A stretch of 54,971 nucleotides of DNA from Acidimicrobiales bacterium (GCA_025455885.1 JALOLR010000018.1:1-54971), one strand, 5' to 3'; counted from the first letter of the stretch, positions 6,263 through 15,135 are shown. Program-made: numbers and translations. The notes: generated by a model not told the origin, from the letters alone.

Positions 6263-7365
6263 GGGCCGAGGAGGTCGAGCACCGACTGGGCGACCCACCA
6301 GCGCGACGGGCGGCCGGGGCCGGCGGGGATGGGGCCGAGGTCGACCAGCACGCCCAGCCGGGTCAGCTCGTCGAGCGCCGTGCGTGCCGTCGGCGCCGAC
6401 ACGTCCAACAGGCCACGCACCGAACCGGTGGTGAGCGCCGGGTGCTCGAGCAGGAACGGCACCAGCCGCCGGGCGGCGGCATCGGCCCGCAGGGGAGCGA
6501 CGGCGTCGTCCCACCCCGCCACGACCTCGCGCACCGTGCCCAACGCGACCCGAGCCCGGCCCGCCGCCGCCTCCACCGCCTCGGCGAACCACCGCACCCA
6601 CAGATCGATCCGGCCGTCCTGGAACAGGTGCAGCCCCGACAAGTAGCCGCCGATGTCGCGGGCCATCACCAACGACACCGGCGGCGGCACCCGCACCGGG
6701 ATGCGTCGGGCCAGCACCCACCCGACCAGCACCCGCCCGAGGCGGCCGTTGCCGTCGGCGAACGGGTGGATCGTCTCGAACTGGGCGTGCACCAACGCCG
6801 CGGTGGAGACCGCGTCGAGCTCGGAGCCGTTGGCGAAGGCGATCAGGTCGGCCATGCACCCGTCGACCAGGTCCGGCGGCGTGCCCACGTGCCGGGCCAC
6901 CAACGGGTTGGCGCCCCCCACCCACACCAACCGATCACGCCACGACCCAACCAGGTCGGCGGCGAGCGACCCGTGCCGCATCAACCGGGTGTGCCACCCG
7001 TGCAACCGCTCGGTGGTGAGCGGCGCCGTGTCGGCCACCGCCTCGTCCACCACCGCCAGGTTGTCGGCCACCCACGCCGCCGTCTCGCCGACCGCCGCAG
7101 GCTCGGCCCGGGCCACCGCCACGTCGGCGACCGGGGCCCGCACCCCCTCGATGGCCGACGACGCCACCCCCTCCGAGCGCAACAGCAGCCGCGCCGCCAC
7201 CTCCAACCCGCCGCCGGCCAGCTCCCCGGCGACGAGCGTCTCGGCCCGGGCCCGCTCCACGGCGCGCACCGTGCGTTCCGTCCACTGCCACCGGCGACCC
7301 ACCAACGGCTCGGGGAAGGCGGCGGCCACCGTGCGCCCCTGCCAGGCCACCTCGACGGTCCGCAT
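6259..7365 (-). CDS. Fic-domain protein with N-terminal inhibitory motif and C-terminal winged helix
   Basis: A 368-residue protein. The Fic catalytic motif His200-PFADGNGR-x2-Arg211 is intact, so it should transfer AMP from ATP to a hydroxyl group on a target protein. An N-terminal inhibitory helix motif (Ser69-x3-Glu73-Gly74) marks a class II, self-restrained Fic. The DHp-like segment NPLVARHVGTPPDLVDGCM before the core is also typical. Residues about 300-360 form a winged helix (LTTGSVRGLLDVSAPTARTA), so it may also bind DNA, possibly its own promoter, which carries an inverted repeat. No antitoxin gene accompanies it. Its target is unknown. Confidence 0.9.
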   Translation of the reverse strand: MRTVEVAWQGRTVAAAFPEPLVGRRWQWTERTVRAVERARAETLVAGELAGGGLEVAARLLLRSEGVASSAIEGVRAPVADVAVARAEPAAVGETAAWVADNLAVVDEAVADTAPLTTERLHGWHTRLMRHGSLAADLVGSWRDRLVWVGGANPLVARHVGTPPDLVDGCMADLIAFANGSELDAVSTAALVHAQFETIHPFADGNGRLGRVLVGWVLARRIPVRVPPPVSLVMARDIGGYLSGLHLFQDGRIDLWVRWFAEAVEAAAGRARVALGTVREVVAGWDDAVAPLRADAAARRLVPFLLEHPALTTGSVRGLLDVSAPTARTALDELTRLGVLVDLGPIPAGPGRPSRWWVAQSVLDLLGP

Positions 7366-7393
7366 CGCACGCCACCCTTTCCCAACCCAGCCA

Positions 7394-7428
7394 GTTGAGA
7401 AAGTTTAGCGGCCGTTTCCCTTCTCAAC
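7394..7428. promoter_or_regulatory. Inverted-repeat operator candidate upstream of fic
   Basis: GTTGAGAA (7394-7401) and TTCTCAAC (7421-7428) are perfect 8-base inverted repeats separated by 19 bases, in a locally AT-richer segment about 30-60 bases upstream of the fic start. On the fic strand a TAAACT lies between the arms and could be a -10. Autoregulation by the Fic winged helix is a guess. Confidence 0.45.
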
Positions 7429-7451
7429 CCGCGGTGGTCGAGCCTCGGCGG

Positions 7452-7496
7452 CGGCCGGCCCGGTCGGGCCCCCGAGGGTCCCGACCCGGCCGGCCG
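7452..7496 (-). terminator. Long hairpin after the DUF1269 gene
   Basis: A 17-base arm at 7452-7468 pairs with 7480-7496 with one mismatch, around an 11-base loop. It lies 31 bases beyond the stop of the reverse-strand DUF1269 gene, in the direction of transcription. Confidence 0.65.
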
Positions 7497-7526
7497 TGGC
7501 CGCAACGCCGCCGGCGCTCGTCCGGG

Positions 7527-8084
7527 TCAGGCCGGGGCGATGGTGGACTCCTCCTCGGAGACGCCGTGGGTGACCTCGACCTCGCCGAGCGCCGCCTCGA
7601 GCTTCTCCACGCCCTCGGCGGGCAGCGTGGTGGTGATCACCGTCGCCATCCCCGAGTAGCGCTTCATCTCCTCGAGGGCCTTGTCGGCGTTGACGTGGCT
7701 GACCAGCACCGCCAGGTACACGTTGCCGGGTTCGATGTCCTGGCGGAGCTGCTTCACGAAGTCGTCGGAGATCCCGGTGTCGACGAACTTGGCGATCAGC
7801 GCCGCCGTCCCCGCACCGATCGCCATCCCGATGACCGGGACGAACAACAAGATGCCGAACAGCAGACCCCAGAACGCACCTCCCCACGCGGCCTGGCCCG
7901 GCGAGGGATCGGTGGTCTGGACGACCTTGATCTTCCCCTTGTCGTTCTTGGTGACGAACACGGCGTCGCGGAGCAACAGGGTGCCTTCCCCCGTCATCCG
8001 CTGCAGCGCGACGAGCATCTCGTCGGCGGCCATCTGGTCCTTGAACCCGAGGACCACCAGGGACTGCGGATCCTGCTCGGCCAT
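7527..8084 (-). CDS. DUF1269 membrane-associated protein
   Basis: A 185-residue protein. The N-terminal half is a ferredoxin-like alpha/beta unit (LVVLGFKDQMAADEMLVALQ). A glycine-zipper hydrophobic segment follows at about 80-115 (GGAFWGLLFGILLFVPVIGM), then a second alpha/beta unit (NVYLAVLVSHVNADKALEEM). This matches DUF1269, whose members are predicted membrane or membrane-inserting proteins of unknown role in actinobacteria. The ATG at 8084 has GGAG eight bases upstream, so the longer open frame is not used. Confidence 0.8.
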   Translation of the reverse strand: MAEQDPQSLVVLGFKDQMAADEMLVALQRMTGEGTLLLRDAVFVTKNDKGKIKVVQTTDPSPGQAAWGGAFWGLLFGILLFVPVIGMAIGAGTAALIAKFVDTGISDDFVKQLRQDIEPGNVYLAVLVSHVNADKALEEMKRYSGMATVITTTLPAEGVEKLEAALGEVEVTHGVSEEESTIAPA

Positions 8085-8152
8085 GGGAACGGCTCCTTCG
8101 TGTGCGGTGGGCGACGAACGAGGCGAACAGTACGCGGCCGTCCCCGACGAGG

Positions 8153-9796
8153 TCAGCTCGAGCAGGACAGTTGTGAGCACCCCACCCGGTCGCGGGCCCA
8201 GTCGGGGCGGCGCTCGGCGAAGCGTTCCCGTCCGGGCTGGTCGTCGTAGGGGCGGCGCAGGACGTCGAGCAGCTCGTGCAGCTCGCCGAGGTCACCCGCC
8301 TCGGCGGCGTCGATGGCCTGTTGGGCGAGGTAGTTGCGCGGCACGAACAGGGGGTTGAGGGCGTCCATGCGGGCCCGCCGCTGGGCGTCGTCGAATCCGC
8401 CGGCCACCACCCGGGCACCCCAGCGCCGCAGCCACGCGGCCAGCGCCTCGGCCACCTCACCGGTCATCTCCTCGGGCCGGTACCAGGCCGCCGCCAACGG
8501 CTCGAGCAGCGCCCGGTCCGGCAGCGAACCGTCGGGGTCGACCGGCACGTCGGCCAGGTCGCGGTGGAAGCGCACCTGGTCGATCTCGGTGCTGGTGAGC
8601 ACCGCGTACAGGCCCTCCACCAGCTCGTCGTCGCCGTCGGCGGGCGCACCCCACCCGAGCCGGGCCGCGGTCATGGTCCGGAAGCCGTCCGAGTACGCCC
8701 GGGCGTAGCCGTCGAGGCCCTCCTGGAGCGGGTCGGGGTCGTCGGTCAGCGCGATGAGCACGTTGGCGAGCTGCAACAGGTTCCAGTGCACCACCTGGGG
8801 CTGGGCGCCGTAGCGGTAGCGGCGGGTGCCGGCGTCGGTGGTGTTGGGCGTCCAGCCGGGGTCGAAGTCCTCGAGCCACCCGTAGGGCCCGTAGTCGATG
8901 GTCAGCCCGAGGATCGACATGTTGTCGGTGTTCAGGACCCCGTGGACGAAGCCCACCCGCATCCAGTCGACGACCAGCTCGGCGCTGCGCCGGCACACCT
9001 CGGCGAACAGCGCCGGCACGTACTCGGTCGCAGCCGCGCCCCAGGCGGGGGACAGGTCGGCGAAGTCGTGGCGCACCGTGTGGTCGACGAGGCGACCCAG
9101 CAGGTCGATGTCGTCGCGCGACGCCGGGAGCTGGAACGTGCCGAAGCGGGTGAACGACGGCGCCACCCGGCACACCACCGCGCCCGGTTCGGGGGCCGGC
9201 CGGCCGTCGTAGAGGATGTCGCGCACGACGTCCTCACCGGTGGCCACCAACGACAGCGCGCGGGTGGTGGGGATGCCCAGGTGGGCCATCGCCTCGCTGC
9301 ACAGGTACTCGCGCAGCGACGAGCGCAGCACCGCCCGCCCGTCGGCCGTGCGGGAGTAGGGGGTCGGCCCGGCGCCCTTCAGCTGGAGCATCTGGTGGCT
9401 CCCGTCGACGGCGACGACCTCGCCCAGGGCGATCGCCCGCCCGTCGCCCAACTGGCCGGCGAAGCTGCCGAACTGGTGGCCGGCGTAGGCCATGGCGAAC
9501 GGGTCGGCGCCGGTCGGCACCCGCGACCCCGAGAAGACCGCCGCGAAGTCGTCCGAGTCGCACACCTCGGCGCTCAGTCCCAGCAGCCCGGCCAGCTCCG
9601 GCGACCAGGCCAGTGTGCGGGGGGCGGCCACCGGGGTGGGCCGCACCCGGGAGTACGCCGCGCCGTGCACCTGGCGCCGGCGGTTCTCCGGGTCCGGGTC
9701 GGCCGGGAGGTCGCGGGTGAACCGGTTGTCGAAGGCGAGGCGGTCGAGGTCGGTGACCGGGGCCGTGCCGGCGGCCTCGGAGGGGGCGATGGCCAT
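8153..9796 (-). CDS. selO: Protein adenylyltransferase SelO
   Basis: A 547-residue pseudokinase-fold enzyme that AMPylates Ser/Thr/Tyr on proteins, implicated in redox stress. Visible family features include MAYAGHQFGSFAGQLGDGRA, LQLKGAGPTPYSRTADGRAV, SSLREYLCSEAMAHLGIPTT, VLNTDNMSILGLTIDYGP (metal-binding Asn/Asp) and the C-terminal CSQLSCSS, where Cys stands at the place of selenocysteine in eukaryotic SelO. Length is normal for the family (about 480-560). The ATG at 9796 follows a TACCGT box by 7 bases and lacks a Shine-Dalgarno, so the transcript is probably leaderless; it diverges from another such gene. Confidence 0.93.
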   Translation of the reverse strand: MAIAPSEAAGTAPVTDLDRLAFDNRFTRDLPADPDPENRRRQVHGAAYSRVRPTPVAAPRTLAWSPELAGLLGLSAEVCDSDDFAAVFSGSRVPTGADPFAMAYAGHQFGSFAGQLGDGRAIALGEVVAVDGSHQMLQLKGAGPTPYSRTADGRAVLRSSLREYLCSEAMAHLGIPTTRALSLVATGEDVVRDILYDGRPAPEPGAVVCRVAPSFTRFGTFQLPASRDDIDLLGRLVDHTVRHDFADLSPAWGAAATEYVPALFAEVCRRSAELVVDWMRVGFVHGVLNTDNMSILGLTIDYGPYGWLEDFDPGWTPNTTDAGTRRYRYGAQPQVVHWNLLQLANVLIALTDDPDPLQEGLDGYARAYSDGFRTMTAARLGWGAPADGDDELVEGLYAVLTSTEIDQVRFHRDLADVPVDPDGSLPDRALLEPLAAAWYRPEEMTGEVAEALAAWLRRWGARVVAGGFDDAQRRARMDALNPLFVPRNYLAQQAIDAAEAGDLGELHELLDVLRRPYDDQPGRERFAERRPDWARDRVGCSQLSCSS

Positions 9797-9803
9797 GCCG
9801 GGC

Positions 9804-9809
9804 ACGGTA
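9804..9809 (-). promoter_or_regulatory. Leaderless -10 box for selO
   Basis: TACCGT on the reverse strand ends 7 bases before the ATG at 9796. Confidence 0.45.
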
Positions 9810-9877
9810 CCGGTGCCGGTCGCCGATCGGGATCGGCGCGACCGGGATCGACGGTCGGGCACCGCGGGCCCGGGTCC

Positions 9878-9883
9878 TATGCT
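9878..9883 (+). promoter_or_regulatory. Leaderless -10 box for the enoyl-CoA hydratase-like gene
   Basis: TATGCT ends 6 bases before the ATG at 9890. With the selO box it forms a divergent pair of probable leaderless promoters. Confidence 0.5.
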
Positions 9884-9889
9884 CGGCCG

Positions 9890-10705
9890 ATGCCCGAGTT
9901 CGAGACGGTCCTGTACGAGGAGCGCAACGGCGTCGCCTGGGTGACGTTGAACCGCCCCGAGGTGCTCCACGCCTTCAACCTGAAGATGCAGGAGGAGCTG
10001 TCGGCGATCTGGAAGTCGATCATGCGCAACGACGACGTCAACTGCGCGGTGCTCACCGCCACCGGCGACAAGGCCTTCTGCGTCGGCATCGACCGCTCCG
10101 AGACCATCGGCAACGAGGAGATGCAGCAGGGCAAGAAGCCCGGCTACGTCACCCAGTGGTGGTACGACGACCCGGGCCACCACCTCGGGCCGAAGTCCAA
10201 CGAGCTCTGGAAGCCGGTCATCGCCGCGGTGAACGGCATGGCCTGCGGCGGGGCGTTCTACTTCCTCGGTGAGGTCGACTTCGTGATCGCCGCCGACCAC
10301 GCCACGTTCTTCGACCCCCACGTCACCTACGGCATGACGGCGGCCTACGAGCCCATCCACCTGCTCCAGAAGATGCCCCTCCAGGAGGTCCTGCGCCTGG
10401 CCCTGCTCGGGGCCCACGAGCGCATGTCGGCCCAGAAGGCCAGCGAGGTCGGCCTCGTCACCCAGGTCGTGCCCAAGGAGGACCTCGAGGCCACCGCCAC
10501 CTGGGCCGCGGAGGCCATCGCCTCGGCTCCGCCGCTGGTCGTGCAGGGCACCCTGCGGGCGATCTGGATGGCCCAGGAGGTGCCCCGCAGCCAGGCCATC
10601 GAGCTCGGCTACCTCTACACGAACATCGGCACCGACCTCGATGTCCTCCAGGACAACCAGGCCGAGTTCGCGGCCGGCCGTCGGGTGGAGTGGCGCCTGC
10701 GCTGA
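9890..10705 (+). CDS. Enoyl-CoA hydratase/isomerase family protein
   Basis: A 271-residue crotonase-fold protein. It has the acyl-CoA entry strand VAWVTLNRPEVLHAFNL, the first oxyanion segment FCVGIDRSE and the second NGMACGGAFYFLGEVDFVIA. In ordinary hydratases a Glu pair follows the second oxyanion segment; here the corresponding helix reads DPHVTYGMTAAYEPIHLLQK, so hydratase activity is uncertain and isomerase, hydrolase or other crotonase chemistry is possible. It converges with the marR-icmF block, consistent with acyl-CoA metabolism, but is transcribed separately. Confidence 0.85.
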   Translation: MPEFETVLYEERNGVAWVTLNRPEVLHAFNLKMQEELSAIWKSIMRNDDVNCAVLTATGDKAFCVGIDRSETIGNEEMQQGKKPGYVTQWWYDDPGHHLGPKSNELWKPVIAAVNGMACGGAFYFLGEVDFVIAADHATFFDPHVTYGMTAAYEPIHLLQKMPLQEVLRLALLGAHERMSAQKASEVGLVTQVVPKEDLEATATWAAEAIASAPPLVVQGTLRAIWMAQEVPRSQAIELGYLYTNIGTDLDVLQDNQAEFAAGRRVEWRLR

Positions 10706-10740
10706 CGGCGTCCGGCCGCCGGGGGCGCCGCCGCCCCGTC

Positions 10741-11286
10741 TCAGCGGGTCCGGGGCGCGCCCGTGGCGTCGGGGTCGCCGGTCGCCGCCCGCAGGCGACG
10801 CAGGGCGGCGGCAGTGCGGTCGAGCTCGGCCCCCGACAGGGGGAGCGCCGCGAAGACCTGTTCGTTGAGTGCCTCCGTGGCGCGTCGGGCCAGCCGGCGA
10901 CCCTTCGGCGTGACGCGGGCCAGGGTCGTGCGTCGGTCCCCGGGGTGGGGGACACGCCGGACCAGGCCTTCGCGCTCCAGGCGGTCCACGGCGTTGGTCA
11001 CGCTGGTCGGGTGCACCTGCAGGCGGGCGCCGAGCTTGCCGAGGGGGAGCTCGCCCCTGGCGGTGAACGACAACAGGGCGAGGGCCTCGAAGCGGGCGAA
11101 GGTCAGCCCGAGCGGCTCGAGCACCTCGTCGACCGCGGCGAGGACGAGCTGGTGCACCCGCATCACCGAGGTCACCACCTCCATGCCCGGTGCGGCCTGG
11201 TCCCAGCCCCGCTCCTCCCACTGACGGCGGGCTTCGGCGATGGGGTCGAACCCGAGCGTTCGGGGGTCGGCGCCTCGCTCGACCAT
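10741..11286 (-). CDS. MarR-family transcriptional regulator
   Basis: A 181-residue winged-helix repressor-type protein. The core runs from QLVLAAVDEVLEPLGLTFAR through GKLGARLQVHPTSVTNAVDR (recognition helix) to the wing HPGDRRTTLARVTPKGRR, followed by the dimerisation helices. Its ATG overlaps the TGA of the upstream IcmF gene by one base (TGATG), so both come from one mRNA. Related regulators sense acyl-CoA or aromatic ligands; control of the mutase operon by its substrate is a reasonable inference, but no operator was identified. Confidence 0.88.
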   Translation of the reverse strand: MVERGADPRTLGFDPIAEARRQWEERGWDQAAPGMEVVTSVMRVHQLVLAAVDEVLEPLGLTFARFEALALLSFTARGELPLGKLGARLQVHPTSVTNAVDRLEREGLVRRVPHPGDRRTTLARVTPKGRRLARRATEALNEQVFAALPLSGAELDRTAAALRRLRAATGDPDATGAPRTR

Positions 11287-14200
11287 CAGACGTTGCGGCG
11301 GTAGCGCCCGCCGACCTCGTAGAGGGCCTCGGTGATCTCGCCCAGGCTGCAACAGCGCACGGCGTGCATGAGCTCGGCGAAGACGTTCTCCCCGCGCAGG
11401 GCCGCCTGTTGCACCCGGGCCAGCGCCGCGGGGCGGTCGGCGTCGTGGCGGCGCCGGAAGTCGGCCAGGCGCTCCAGTTGGCGGTGCTTCTCCTCGTCGG
11501 TCGACCGGGCCAGCTCGAGCGGCCGGGTGGCGGCGTCGCCCTCGGCCTCCTCGTTCGTGAAGGTGTTGACCCCGACGATCGGCAGCGAGCCGTCGTGCTT
11601 CATCTGCTCGTAGCGCATCGACTCGTCCTGGATGCGGCCCCGCTGGTAGCCGAGCTCCATGGCCCCGAGCACGCCACCCCGTTCGCTGATCCTCTCGAGC
11701 TCGGCCAGGACCGCCTCCTCGACGAGGGCGGTGAGCTCGTCGATGACGTAGGAGCCCTGGTTGGGGTTCTCGTTGGTGGCGAGCCCCCACTCGCGGTTGA
11801 TGATCATCTGGATGGCCAGCGCCCGTCGCACCGACGACTCGGTCGGGGTGGTCACCGCCTCGTCGAACGCGTTGGTGTGGAGGCTGTTGCAGTTGTCGTA
11901 GACGGCGATGAGGGCCTGCAGCGTGGTGCGGATGTCGTTGAAGTCCATCTCCTGGGCGTGCAGCGACCGGCCCGAGGTCTGGACGTGGTACTTCAGCTTC
12001 TGCGCCCGTTCGCCGGCGCCGTAGCGGTCCCGCATCGCCACCGCCCAGATGCGCCGGGCCACGCGGCCGAGCACCGTGTACTCGGGGTCCATGCCGTTGC
12101 TGAAGAAGAACGACAGGTTGGGGGCGAACGCGTCGACGGCCAGGCCCCTGGCCAGGAACGACTCGACGTACGTGAACCCGTTGGCCAGGGTGAAGGCGAG
12201 CTGGGAGATCGGGTTCGCGCCCGCTTCGGCGATGTGGTAGCCGGAGATGGACACCGAGTAGAAGTTCCGCACGTCGTTGGCGACGAACCACTCCTGCACG
12301 TCGCTCATCAGCCGGAGGGCGAACTCCGTCGAGAGGATGCAGGTGTTCTGGCCCTGGTCCTCCTTCAGGACGTCGGCCTGCACCGTGCCTCGCACGGTGC
12401 GCAGCGCCTCGGCGCGCACCTCGTCGGCCTCCACGGCGGTCGGGGGGCGACCGTGGTCGGCGGTGAAGCGGTCCAGACGCTGGTCGACGGCGGCGTTGAG
12501 GAACATGGCCAGGACGGTCGGCGCCGGCCCGTTGATCGTCATCGAGACCGACGTGGCCGGGTCGCAAAGGTCGAACCCGTCGTAGAGGACCTTCACGTCG
12601 TCGAGGGTGCACACCGACACCCCGGCGTTGCCCACCTTGCCGTAGATGTCGGGCCGTTCGGCGGGGTCGCAGCCGTAGAGCGTCACCGAGTCGAACGCCG
12701 TCGAGAGGCGGGTGGCGGTCAGCCCGGCCGACAGCAGGTGGAAGCGGCGGTTGGTGCGGAAGGCGTCGCCCTCGCCGGCGAACATCCGCGTCGGGTCCTC
12801 GTCGTCGCGCTTGAGGGCGAACACGCCGGCGGTGAACGGGAACCGGCCGGGCAGGTTCTCCGAGCGCAGGAAGGTGACGAGGTCGCCGTCGTCGGCGAAG
12901 GCGGGCACGGCCACCCGGGGGACCGGCGTGCCCGACAGCGACGGGCGGGCGTGGTCGGGCCGGTGGAGGCGCTCGACGACCTCCGGCCACCCGGCGATCT
13001 CGGCCCGCACGGCGTCGGGAACGGCGGCGCGGGCCGCCTCGGCGGCCGCGGGGAGACCGCCCGGGTCGGCCCCGAGGGCGGCGAGGTGGGTCTCGGCCCA
13101 GGTGAGGCGCTGGGCGGCCCGGGCCGCCTCGGCGAGTCGGGCCGTCCCGGCGTGGTGGGCGCGCACCGTGGCGGCGATCTCGGCGAGGTAGCGCACCCGG
13201 TCGGGGGGCACCACCACCGTCGTCCGGGACGACGCGCGCGTCGTGACCGGGTCCAGCCGACCCTCGGTGACGGCGAGACCCTTCGCCGCGAGCACGTCGC
13301 GCAGGTGCTGGTAGAGGGCGGTCACGCCGTCGTCGTCGAACTGCGCGGCGATCGTGGCGAAGACCGGCAGCTCGTCGAGGTCGGCGGTGAACAGCCCGCG
13401 GTCGCGGGCGAACTGGCGGCGGACGTCGCGGAGCGCGTCGGCCCCGCCGCGGCGGTCGAACTTGTTGACGGCCACGACGTCGGCCAGGTCGAGCATGTCG
13501 ATCTTCTCGAGCTGGCTGGCCGCCCCGAACTCGGGGGTCATCACGTAGAGGGAGGTGTCGACGTGGTCGACGATGCCGGCGTCGCCCTGGCCGATGCCGG
13601 GGGTCTCGACGATCGTGAGGTCGTACCCGGCGGCGCGGCAGGCGAGGAGCACGTCGTCGAGGCAGGAGGGCACCTCCGAGCGCCCGGAGCGGGTGGCGAG
13701 CGACCGGAAGACGACACGCCCGCCGTCGATGGCGTTCATGCGGATGCGGTCGCCGAGCAGGGCCCCTCCGGTCCGTCGACGGGTGGGGTCGACGGCGATC
13801 ACGGCGATGCGCAGGCGATCGTCCTGGTCGAGGCGGAAGCGCCGCAGCACCTCGTCGGTGAGCGACGACTTCCCGGAGCCGCCGGTGCCGGTGATCCCGA
13901 GCACGGGCATCGTGCGGTCGGCGGCGGCCCGGGCCAGCTCGGCTCGGGTGTCGGCGTCGACGGCGTCCAGCTCGAGCGCGGTGATCATCCTGGCGAGCGA
14001 TCCCACCTGCCCGGCGGCGACCGCCTCCACGGAGACCTTGGGCCCCTCGGCCAGGGGGTCGACGTCGGACTCGCGCACGATCACGTTGACCATCGCCGCC
14101 AGGCCCCACCGTGCCCCGTCCTGGGGGGAGAAGATCCGGGCCACCCCGTAGCGGTGCAGCTCCTCGATCTCCTCCGGCACGATCACGCCGCCGCCCCCGC

Positions 14201-14489
14201 CGTACACGCGGATGTGGCCGGCGCCACGCTCACGCAGCAGGTCGACGAGGTACCGGAAGAACTCGACGTGGCCGCCCTGGTAGGAGCTGACCGCGACCGC
14301 CTGCACGTCCTCCTGCACGGCGGCGTCGACGATCTCGGCCACCGAGCGGTTGTGACCCAGGTGGATCACCTCGGCGCCCTGGCTCTGGAGGATGCGGCGC
14401 ATCACGTTGATGGCGGCGTCGTGGCCGTCGAACAGCGACGTGGCCGTGACCACCCGCAGCGGGTGGGTCGGGGTGTGCAGCTCGGTCAC
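11286..14489 (-). CDS. icmF: Fused isobutyryl-CoA mutase/G-protein chaperone IcmF
   Basis: A B12-dependent radical enzyme interconverting branched and linear acyl-CoAs (isobutyryl/n-butyryl). Starting at the GTG 14489 (GGAAGGG nine bases upstream) it has 1067 residues. The N-terminal B12 domain holds TATSLFDGHDAAINVMRR; the MeaB-like GTPase has the P-loop GITGTGGSGKSS near residue 205 and later VAVNKFD; the C-terminal barrel contains TEFALRLMSDVQEWF, NFYSVSISGYHIAEAGANP and LHTNAFDEAVTTPTE. This three-part fusion is diagnostic of IcmF rather than methylmalonyl-CoA mutase, although substrates of IcmF variants differ (pivalyl-, isovaleryl-CoA). An ATG 16 codons upstream (14537) is a less likely start. 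It is co-transcribed with the downstream marR. Confidence 0.93.
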   Translation of the reverse strand: MTELHTPTHPLRVVTATSLFDGHDAAINVMRRILQSQGAEVIHLGHNRSVAEIVDAAVQEDVQAVAVSSYQGGHVEFFRYLVDLLRERGAGHIRVYGGGGGVIVPEEIEELHRYGVARIFSPQDGARWGLAAMVNVIVRESDVDPLAEGPKVSVEAVAAGQVGSLARMITALELDAVDADTRAELARAAADRTMPVLGITGTGGSGKSSLTDEVLRRFRLDQDDRLRIAVIAVDPTRRRTGGALLGDRIRMNAIDGGRVVFRSLATRSGRSEVPSCLDDVLLACRAAGYDLTIVETPGIGQGDAGIVDHVDTSLYVMTPEFGAASQLEKIDMLDLADVVAVNKFDRRGGADALRDVRRQFARDRGLFTADLDELPVFATIAAQFDDDGVTALYQHLRDVLAAKGLAVTEGRLDPVTTRASSRTTVVVPPDRVRYLAEIAATVRAHHAGTARLAEAARAAQRLTWAETHLAALGADPGGLPAAAEAARAAVPDAVRAEIAGWPEVVERLHRPDHARPSLSGTPVPRVAVPAFADDGDLVTFLRSENLPGRFPFTAGVFALKRDDEDPTRMFAGEGDAFRTNRRFHLLSAGLTATRLSTAFDSVTLYGCDPAERPDIYGKVGNAGVSVCTLDDVKVLYDGFDLCDPATSVSMTINGPAPTVLAMFLNAAVDQRLDRFTADHGRPPTAVEADEVRAEALRTVRGTVQADVLKEDQGQNTCILSTEFALRLMSDVQEWFVANDVRNFYSVSISGYHIAEAGANPISQLAFTLANGFTYVESFLARGLAVDAFAPNLSFFFSNGMDPEYTVLGRVARRIWAVAMRDRYGAGERAQKLKYHVQTSGRSLHAQEMDFNDIRTTLQALIAVYDNCNSLHTNAFDEAVTTPTESSVRRALAIQMIINREWGLATNENPNQGSYVIDELTALVEEAVLAELERISERGGVLGAMELGYQRGRIQDESMRYEQMKHDGSLPIVGVNTFTNEEAEGDAATRPLELARSTDEEKHRQLERLADFRRRHDADRPAALARVQQAALRGENVFAELMHAVRCCSLGEITEALYEVGGRYRRNV

Positions 14490-14618
14490 CGGAACCGTCC
14501 CTTCCGTCGCCCGTACGATACTCGGACGTCCAACCATCTGACCAGGGGCTGCGGCCCCCGCCGGTCGGCGGGCCGGGCCGGTCAGGACGGTCGGGACGTC
14601 CGGGTCGGTGGGACCGGG

Positions 14619-15068
14619 TCAGGTGGTCAGGTCGAACCGGTAGACGTTGGTCTCCCGGGCCACGAAGCCGAGGCGTCGGTAGAGGCGGTTGGCCGCCTCC
14701 CGGCTCGGCCGCGACGTCAGGTCGACGGTCCTCGCACCGAGGCCGCGGGCGACCTCCAGCGCGTGGCGGTTCAGCGCCTCACCCACCCCCCGGCCCCGGG
14801 CCTCGCCGTCGACGACCACGTCCTCGATCCACGCCCGCACCCCGGTGGGGATGCGGAACCAGGCCAACGTGAGGCTGCCCACGATGCGATCGCCCGTGTC
14901 CCGGTCCACCGCCACCAGCAGCACGCTGGCCTCGGACCCGACGATCGCGCCGAGCTCCTCCGCGGTGGGCGGCGGGTTGGACGACGAGAGCTGCGGGACG
15001 AGCCGGCCGAACGCCTCGACCAGCTCCGGGGTCACGTCGACGGCCTCGACGATCTCGATGGAGGTCAC
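14619..15068 (-). CDS. GNAT family N-acetyltransferase
   Basis: A 149-residue protein with the GNAT fold: VLLVAVDRDTGDRIVGSLTL, then WIEDVVVDGEARGRGVGEAL, where RGRGVG is the acetyl-CoA pyrophosphate loop (R/Q-x-x-G-x-G/A), and the C-terminal REAANRLYRRLGFVARETNV. The acceptor substrate is unknown. The GTG at 15068 lies 6 bases after a TACGGT box with no Shine-Dalgarno. It diverges from the PAC2 gene. Confidence 0.88.
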   Translation of the reverse strand: MTSIEIVEAVDVTPELVEAFGRLVPQLSSSNPPPTAEELGAIVGSEASVLLVAVDRDTGDRIVGSLTLAWFRIPTGVRAWIEDVVVDGEARGRGVGEALNRHALEVARGLGARTVDLTSRPSREAANRLYRRLGFVARETNVYRFDLTT

Positions 15069-15074
15069 CGGCCG

Positions 15075-15080
15075 ACCGTA
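15075..15080 (-). promoter_or_regulatory. Leaderless -10 box for the GNAT gene
   Basis: TACGGT on the reverse strand ends 6 bases before the GTG at 15068. Confidence 0.4.
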
Positions 15081-15135
15081 CCCCGCACCGGGCGCGGGTC
15101 GGGCGGGACCGCGAGGTCGGTCCGGGCCGCTCCGG

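Noticed and set aside
3575-6925. A 1116-codon reverse frame extending far upstream of the photolyase-like domain
   Set aside because: Only the last 422 codons look like a protein. The upstream part overlaps the DUF1214 and Fic genes in wrong frames.
8153-11221. A 1022-codon reverse frame including SelO
   Set aside because: Only codons from 9796 on match SelO; the rest is antisense to the enoyl-CoA hydratase gene.
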